Origin: Heliocidaris erythrogramma
Lineage: Eukaryota; Echinodermata; Echinoidea; Camarodonta; Echinometridae
NCBI GenBank assembly: GCA_025617745.1
Contig: CM046869.1
Location: 10,683,168-10,747,167 of the forward strand
Direction: 5' to 3'
DNA: 64,000 nt
Shown: in pieces, positions 58,310 to 64,000 of the stretch
Layout: the number at the start of each line of letters is the position of its first letter
Position numbering within the stretch: the first letter of the stretch is position 1
Translations under genes and position numbers: made by a program
The notes under the pieces: generated by a model
What the model saw: the letters and a program-made list of their open reading frames with translations, nothing else
Database searches by the model: none
Told to the model about the DNA's origin: nothing

Positions 58310-59155
58310 TTCTTGACTTGTTCTCCATAATTTGTTCATTAATCATGCTACGCGACCTAGAACCAAAATTGGTGATATACAATTCATGTAGGCTTATATT
58401 TACGCTGATCAGATATTCTCTTATCGAAAAAAAAATGATGATATATTTTTTTACTATTTGTTATCGAGACCGGTTCTTTCAAGTTTTAAACATAAATTGA
58501 ACGCTCCTCCCTCAATCACCCTACACTCGATACACTTGGTCGATCAATTGAATTCTAATGTCTGTGGCATCTATTACTCATATTTAACCCTTTATTTCAT
58601 GACTTGAAATGATTAAGATTAGAAGATATTGTCACATATCAACATTACGTTTTTATGTACATGAACATGGATACGTTTATAGGTACAGATTCTCGAAGAG
58701 TTTTGTAATCTGTTTGATTTTAATCCCGATATACATAATTATCCAACAAGGTCCGAGAGAGACATCGATATTCCTAGATATAGAACAATTTCGTTTCAAT
58801 AAAATATTCACTTTACCGGTCTCAAACTCTGGGACAAACCTATATCATGTACGTATATGAATGTTAAAACATGCCCGTCATTCCCTATATCACTCGTAGT
58901 ATAAATGAATGTTTTTCTCAAAGCATATAGTCCTTGGCACGTATAACAGATTATATTTCCTCTTTTCCCCCCTTTTAATTATTTTTTTACCTTTAAGATA
59001 TTTCATGCATATAGTGATATGTGACAAACGTATGGCGGTCCTAAGTTCCTAACAGAAGCCTTGTGCTTTCAAGGTGCGTCCTTCCACCACGTCTGTAGAA
59101 TATAAACATTTGATTTTGTCTTCTTTTGACTAAATGAAGAATTGATTTGATTTGA
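58310..59155 (+). mobile_element. Old LINE 3' region, copy of 32440-34500
   Basis: Keeps HNYPTRSERDIDIPRYRT and, after a stop, GLKLWDK, the last conserved block of CR1/L2-like polyproteins. Ends in GATTTGATTTGAATTC. Confidence 0.7.
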
Positions 59156-59616
59156 ATTCTCGCTACCCCAAATAGGCAATTTCGTCAACAGATGGCGTTT
59201 GTCATGCAACCCACGCATGCGCAGTGCTGACAATATCCCGATTGGGTCGACAAGTGTTAGTCTTTTTGCATTGAAAATGTACACAGGTATTACAGAAAAC
59301 CTCGAGTTTGTGTTTAACCGACATGTTTGAAAAGATACCATCATGATTTATTGAAACAAATGGTTTCATTTTCAAAATTTGAGTGATGTATGTCATGCGA
59401 TCCAAAGATTAAGCATTTTAGCACTCGTTTTATTCATAAGCCGTAGTATTTCAATACGGACCGGAAATGAAGTTAACGAAGATGTGGACCATTTCCATGC
59501 ATAATATTGCCCTCTACGTCGAAAATTGCATATTGGAGGTAGCGAGAATTAAAGTGTTGGATTCACATCAAACTTAAGAGGCAAATGAAAAAAAAACCCT
59601 GTACAATTTAAAACAA

Positions 59617-61640
59617 ATAGATATAGATATAGATATAGATAATTTATTGTCATGTCATATCAAAAATATGACATAAAATTTGTTTTCAGACTTTTCTTTG
59701 ACATACAAAATATACAAAAGCAGGACATAGAGTATACATATTCATTTGCACAGAAGTAATAAATACATGTAAATACTATACACAAGGTTAACGCCTCCGA
59801 TATCACAGCCCTAACCCTAACCCTATCGTTCTGGCCTTTTACCCCAAATTAGTCATGTTGTTCACAAACTTATATATAGCCCATAAAAAAAGTTAAATTT
59901 CAGCCTCCTTACTTAACCCTTGACCCCTGACCTTATGAAAATGTTAACATGCCTCGGCGTCACTACATGGCGGGGCATAAAAGAAGAAACATGATAAACA
60001 TATGAAATAAATAGTAAATAAATAGTATAGGAACTGGCATTAAATTAAAACTTGAAAACTATTTCTTAACACAACAAATTTAGATCACCTTCTAACCTGC
60101 TTATTATATGCCAACGATGCCCATATCAAAAATGACTTCCTGTACCTCTCTGTTCTCAGTTTAGGTAGTATAATTCGTCCAGATCTGGCATTCAGAGCCA
60201 TTTCTTCATGCAGAGGATGAGAAACATCCTTCAAAATACTATGCAGCTTATCCAACACAGCAGAGTGTACTATATCTTCGAGCTGAGGCAGGGGAGTTCC
60301 TATGATTTTGCTTGCTTGTTTCACCACCCTTGTGACTTGGAGTTTACTCCTTTCTGTGAGTCCATTAAACCATACAATTGAACAAAAAGATATCACAGAC
60401 TGTATGACACTCTGATAAAACAAAACTAGAGTCTGACATTGTACATTAAAACGCTTAAGCTTCCGAAGGAAGAACAGGCGCTGATTTCCTTTAGTCTGAA
60501 CTTTCCTCGCATTTTTTTCCCATTTCAGCTTATTATCTACAATCACTCCCAAGTACTTATATTCCTCCACTTGAGCAATGGCATCCTTGATAACTAGGGG
60601 TTGATGATCCACTGTAGAAACCCTACGAAAATCAATAATTAACTCTTGAGTTTTCTTAGTATTTAAAACTAATGAAGTTTTCTCACTCCAAGTCACAAAG
60701 TTGTTGACCCAGTCCCTATATTCTCTTTCATCATTGTTTCTAATCAAGCCAATAATACAAGAGTCATCAGCATATTTGATAATATGGCAGGATGAAGCAG
60801 ATGTAGATCTAAAGTCACTAGTAAGCAATGTAAAAAGCACAGGAGACAACACACATCCCTGTGGTGCTCCTACACTGATGGTCCTAACAGTTCACCAATT
60901 CGCACCTGTTGTTTCCTCTCAGTCATGAAGCTGCATACCCAAAGGGACAAATGAGGATTCACTTTCATGACCCTGTGCATCTTTTCAACCAAGTACTGAG
61001 GCACAATCGTATTAAAGGCAGATGAAAAATCTACAAAGAGTACTCGGGCATAGGTTTTGGCCTGTTCTATGTGTTTAAAAACAGTATGTGTTAAATATAT
61101 AATAGCATCCTCAACACTTCTTTTGTTTCTGTAGGCAAACTGAAGTGGGTCCTGAAATTATTTTGTCTGACTAATCAGCATCTCCTTAACAATTTTCTCA
61201 AAACACTTCATGATGATGGGAGTGAGGGAAACAGGTCTAAAATCATTTAAGACAGTTGGTTTTGTTATCTTTGGAATGGGAATAATTGTGGCAGATTTCC
61301 AAATGCTAGGAACATAAGATATATCCAACGACCATTGAAAGAGTGTATGATACACTCCAGAAAGCTGTTGGGCACACACCTTCATAAGCTTCCCTGAAAC
61401 ATTATCAGGACCTGTGGATTTATGAACTTTAATCGATTCCAAAATGCTCCCGACTTTCTCTGGTTTAACAAATAGCCTACAACTGTCAGAGAGAGCCTTT
61501 TGTATGTCACTCCGACATTGGGAAAAGCCCGCTTCATGATCTTGACTGTCAAACCTACTATAAAAGTCATTCAGGGCTTCTACAAAGTCAGATACATTAT
61601 CTCCAAGAATAAAATTTTTCTTATTACTCATATCAGGTCA
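59617..61640 (-). mobile_element. 5'-truncated Rex1-like LINE
   Basis: 61158-61631 encodes the reverse transcriptase N-terminal part (GPDNVSGKLMK, SATIIPIPK, LNDFRPVSLTPIIMKCFEKI). An in-frame TAA follows at about 61158. Then come QFAYRNKRSVEDAI, VDFSSAFNTIVP and, after a one-base frameshift near 60890, GAPQGCVLSPVLFTLL. 60085-60852 encodes YADDSCIIG, YLGVIVDNKLKW and the C-terminal KLRTERYRKSF. 3' untranslated sequence ends at an ATAGAT repeat (59617-59642). Only two lesions, so a fairly young copy. Confidence 0.87.
60085..60852 (-). pseudogene. Reverse transcriptase palm-to-C-terminus of Rex1-like LINE
   Basis: Begins just after the GAPQGC motif, holds the YADD catalytic box, thumb and C-terminal domain, ends at a natural stop. 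Cut off from the N-terminal part by the frameshift near 60890. Confidence 0.85.
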
Positions 61641-61679
61641 CAAAGTGCAAGAGAACCCTAGATCCGCCACTGCTCAAAT

Positions 61680-62860
61680 AATAAAGTACCTTCCGATTAA
61701 TATTAGAGTGTTTATCTGCAATAAACCAAGAAATTAACTGAGCTGTAATGTGGATATTTTATGCCGTTTGTACATATTTACCTACTCCATAGGATCAAAC
61801 ATTATCATGATTATTATATGGAAAAAGAGGTTGGACGACACATGCACCATGTGATTCGGATAAAAGTAAAACCATACGACGCAAAACAATTGCTTCGTTT
61901 ATTATGGAAGTGACAATTATATGAATGTAGACAGTTTGTTTGTGTTTTGTGACTTATGGTAAATGCCGAACTTACTTTTTGTAATAAAGAAAAAAAATAT
62001 TTAACCGAGACAATTGTTTATCGTTTGACAGCTTTATATCTCGATCATAATCATCACAAATCACAATATCGCCTCTCCCGATCATCATCATGATCTCTAA
62101 TATCATCGCCATTATCTCTCCCAGCTTCCCCTTCACTCTCTCTCTCTTTCTATCTCTCTCACCCACTCTCTCCCCTTCTCTATCTCGACCACCATTATCA
62201 TCGCAGTACCATCGCCCTTATCTCTCGCATATTCCCTTCGCTCTCTCGATTATAATCATAATCATCATTGTTATACCAATATTTTATAATCAATATTATC
62301 ATGAACGCAATCATTTTGTTATTATCAATCATATTTTTTTCACAAAAAAAACCCCGCACAAATTATGAATATGTGACATATTATTATTTTAATACACATT
62401 TCGTAGACGTTTGTGCCGTTGAAACCAAAGTGTGTAATAAAGCATTCATAGGTATTTCTTTAATCATATAAACATTACAGACAGTATCTTAATGTAAAAA
62501 AATAACCTCACAAAAACAAGGTCGGCGATCATATTGCAAAATATATATTCCATTTCTTTGTTAAGACCGTTTTCTTGATTATAAGTAAACTTTTTTGTGT
62601 TTTTTCTTTTATTGATGACAAAGTGGATGGATGATTGAGTTAATAAATGAGTTGAATGACTGCATAAATAAAACAAAATAATCAATCCAGTACCATATGC
62701 ATTTCCGACATTGTCCAAGTTGCATTCCAAATAATGTTTACAAGCTATTTCACACTATAAAAACGTAAACGATGATAGAGAAAACTGTAGTGGAGGGGGC
62801 ACTATGATGGGGACATTTGATTACCAATGATTGTTCCCTCCCCAAACCGTTTTGGCAACA
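61680..62860. other. Gene-free stretch with CT-rich simple sequence
   Basis: CTCTCT-rich DNA at 62100-62240 and ATTATC repeats. Nothing else recognised. Confidence 0.5.
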
Positions 62861-63610
62861 CTAATTTGACGATGCAGTAATTGCCCGACCAATTTTACCA
62901 AATTATAAAGGAGAATCGGACGAAATTGTGCAACTAGTATAGGTAACAACCCAAGGCTATTTAACAAGTATTGATGGTAAACATCTCCCCGCCATTTGTG
63001 TAAAGTAAATTGCTACCTCTGTGATAGTTGGCCTTAGATACTTCAAGTGATCAACATTTTCAAGTTGTTCATGTTGGTCTAACCCTGTAGTTCTGGAATA
63101 TAGAATTGGACATTTTTGTTAACCAACTCAGTAGTTACCTAACTTAATAATTCACCGAATATTTCAAGAGTGTTAAAATAGCCTAGATTTAGACAATTCT
63201 TTAACTAACCCGTAGTTTAATACCCAACTCAATTTACCCAATAGTTTAGAGTGTTGATATTGGTATTAAATGTCTGACCGACGACAGACCAACCTGTTTG
63301 ATTGGGTAAACTTTCTCCTTCATAGTTTGATAAATCTTTATACCATTACTTACCAACAATTTTTACCCAACCTCTTAAAAGTAGTTTAAAAATTGAGCAA
63401 ATTTATCCCAACCTTAATTTATCAAGTACTGTTCGTATTAAAATATACATGCATGTATTTCCAATTATTAGGTAAGATAACTGCCGCAAATTGGTCAAGC
63501 TTGCCTTAGGTGAATTGATTAAATATAGCTCAAAAGGTGGTAAATTTTTAACAAACTAGTGGTTACCCAACTTAATTTGACCAACATTTTAAAGTGTAGC
63601 GTTTGGTAAT
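62860..63610. repeat. Repeat built on TTACCCAACT words
   Basis: Repeated degenerate words (TTACCCAACTTAATTTGACC, AACCAACT, GGGTAAA) in both orientations, like the interior of the 13832-14045 MITE but longer. Confidence 0.5.
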
Positions 63611-63719
63611 GAAAGGATGTAAAAATAAATTTAGATTTTCACTGAATTCTATGATGTGTTATAGAGATATCACATATCATGTGATTATATAAGAATAGGA
63701 GAAGGTGTAAAGAAATTCG

Positions 63720-64000
63720 ATAAATCACAATAGAGCCTCAAATTACTCTTTGCACCGACATCTACAGTCTAGCTTTGCTGTTCGTTCAGTATAATTATTG
63801 TACAAAACATCATGTTTCACCTCGATCCCCCCATTTTTCCTTTTCTTCCTCACCCACTCCCTTCACTTTATTCTTTCTTTCAATCTCTTCTCTCTTCACA
63901 GGTCAAATAAGTCATATTCACTCTTCTTCAAGCACTGTCAAGAGGAAGTTCATTTATTACCTCCTCTATTAACAATATAATGTATGTCATGTGATCGCTT
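63720..64000 (+). repeat. Repeat shared with 8480-8720
   Basis: Shares CTTTTTCTTCCTCACCCACTCCC-like and ATTCACTCTTCTTCA segments with 8580-8690. Probably a retroposon 3' region; runs off the right edge. Confidence 0.5.

Noticed and set aside
59808..59826. Telomere-like CCTAACCCTAACCCTA
   Set aside because: Fewer than three units inside a LINE 3' region; too short to be an interstitial telomere.

Overview
This is a stretch of animal nuclear DNA: AT-rich, intron-bearing and packed with old transposons. I see no operons, prophage, CRISPR array or rRNA. The non-LTR retrotransposon types, tRNA-derived SINEs, fold-back elements with arms built of short tandem repeats (reminiscent of the sea urchin TU elements), and scattered 'gcgaGGGAGCAAAGCGAcc' repeats suggest a marine deuterostome, most likely an echinoderm such as a sea urchin. 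That assignment is inference.

The host genes I can support are three paralogues in head-to-tail order on the minus strand. Each encodes a DEDDy-type 3'-5' exonuclease related to Egalitarian/EXD1, about 508 residues long: a beta-rich N-terminal domain, a small helical (winged-helix/LOTUS-like) domain, the exonuclease fold split over four exons, and an acidic C-terminal tail. Gene A (518-7373) runs off the left edge and lacks the N-terminal domain. Gene B (12984-23204) and gene C (38210-47613) are complete, with identical splice phases and matching lengths for exons 2-5. Both carry a palindromic kappaB-like site about 122 bp before the ATG.

B and C lie in tandem duplicated units (about 11.8-34.5 kb and 37.4-59.1 kb). 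Paired flanks and introns can be aligned, so each later insertion can be read against its empty counterpart. Unit B gained about 7.8 kb of fold-back elements and a LINE upstream (24.6-32.4 kb). Unit C gained about 9 kb upstream (47.8-56.8 kb). The introns also differ by a LINE, SINEs and MITEs.

Layout: 1-7373 gene A, with LINE and Ty3/gypsy-type remnants in its introns; 7436-12983 spacer of repeats; 12984-23204 gene B, with a 3.2-kb LINE and a SINE in intron 2; 23205-38209 spacer with nested fold-back elements, LINE pieces and minisatellite-like arrays; 38210-47613 gene C, with an ORF1 remnant, two copies of a CCCGCCC-ended TIR element and two SINEs in introns; 47614-64000 a MITE-rich spacer with hAT-like elements, a 2.2-kb inverted repeat pair and a Rex1-like LINE. 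Two near-identical copies of a SINE with a 7SL-like head lie in introns of B and C.

If the exonuclease family works as its relatives do (piRNA pathway, RNA localisation, 3'-5' trimming), the array is a candidate lineage-specific expansion of RNA-directed or genome-defence nucleases. The sequence alone does not prove this.
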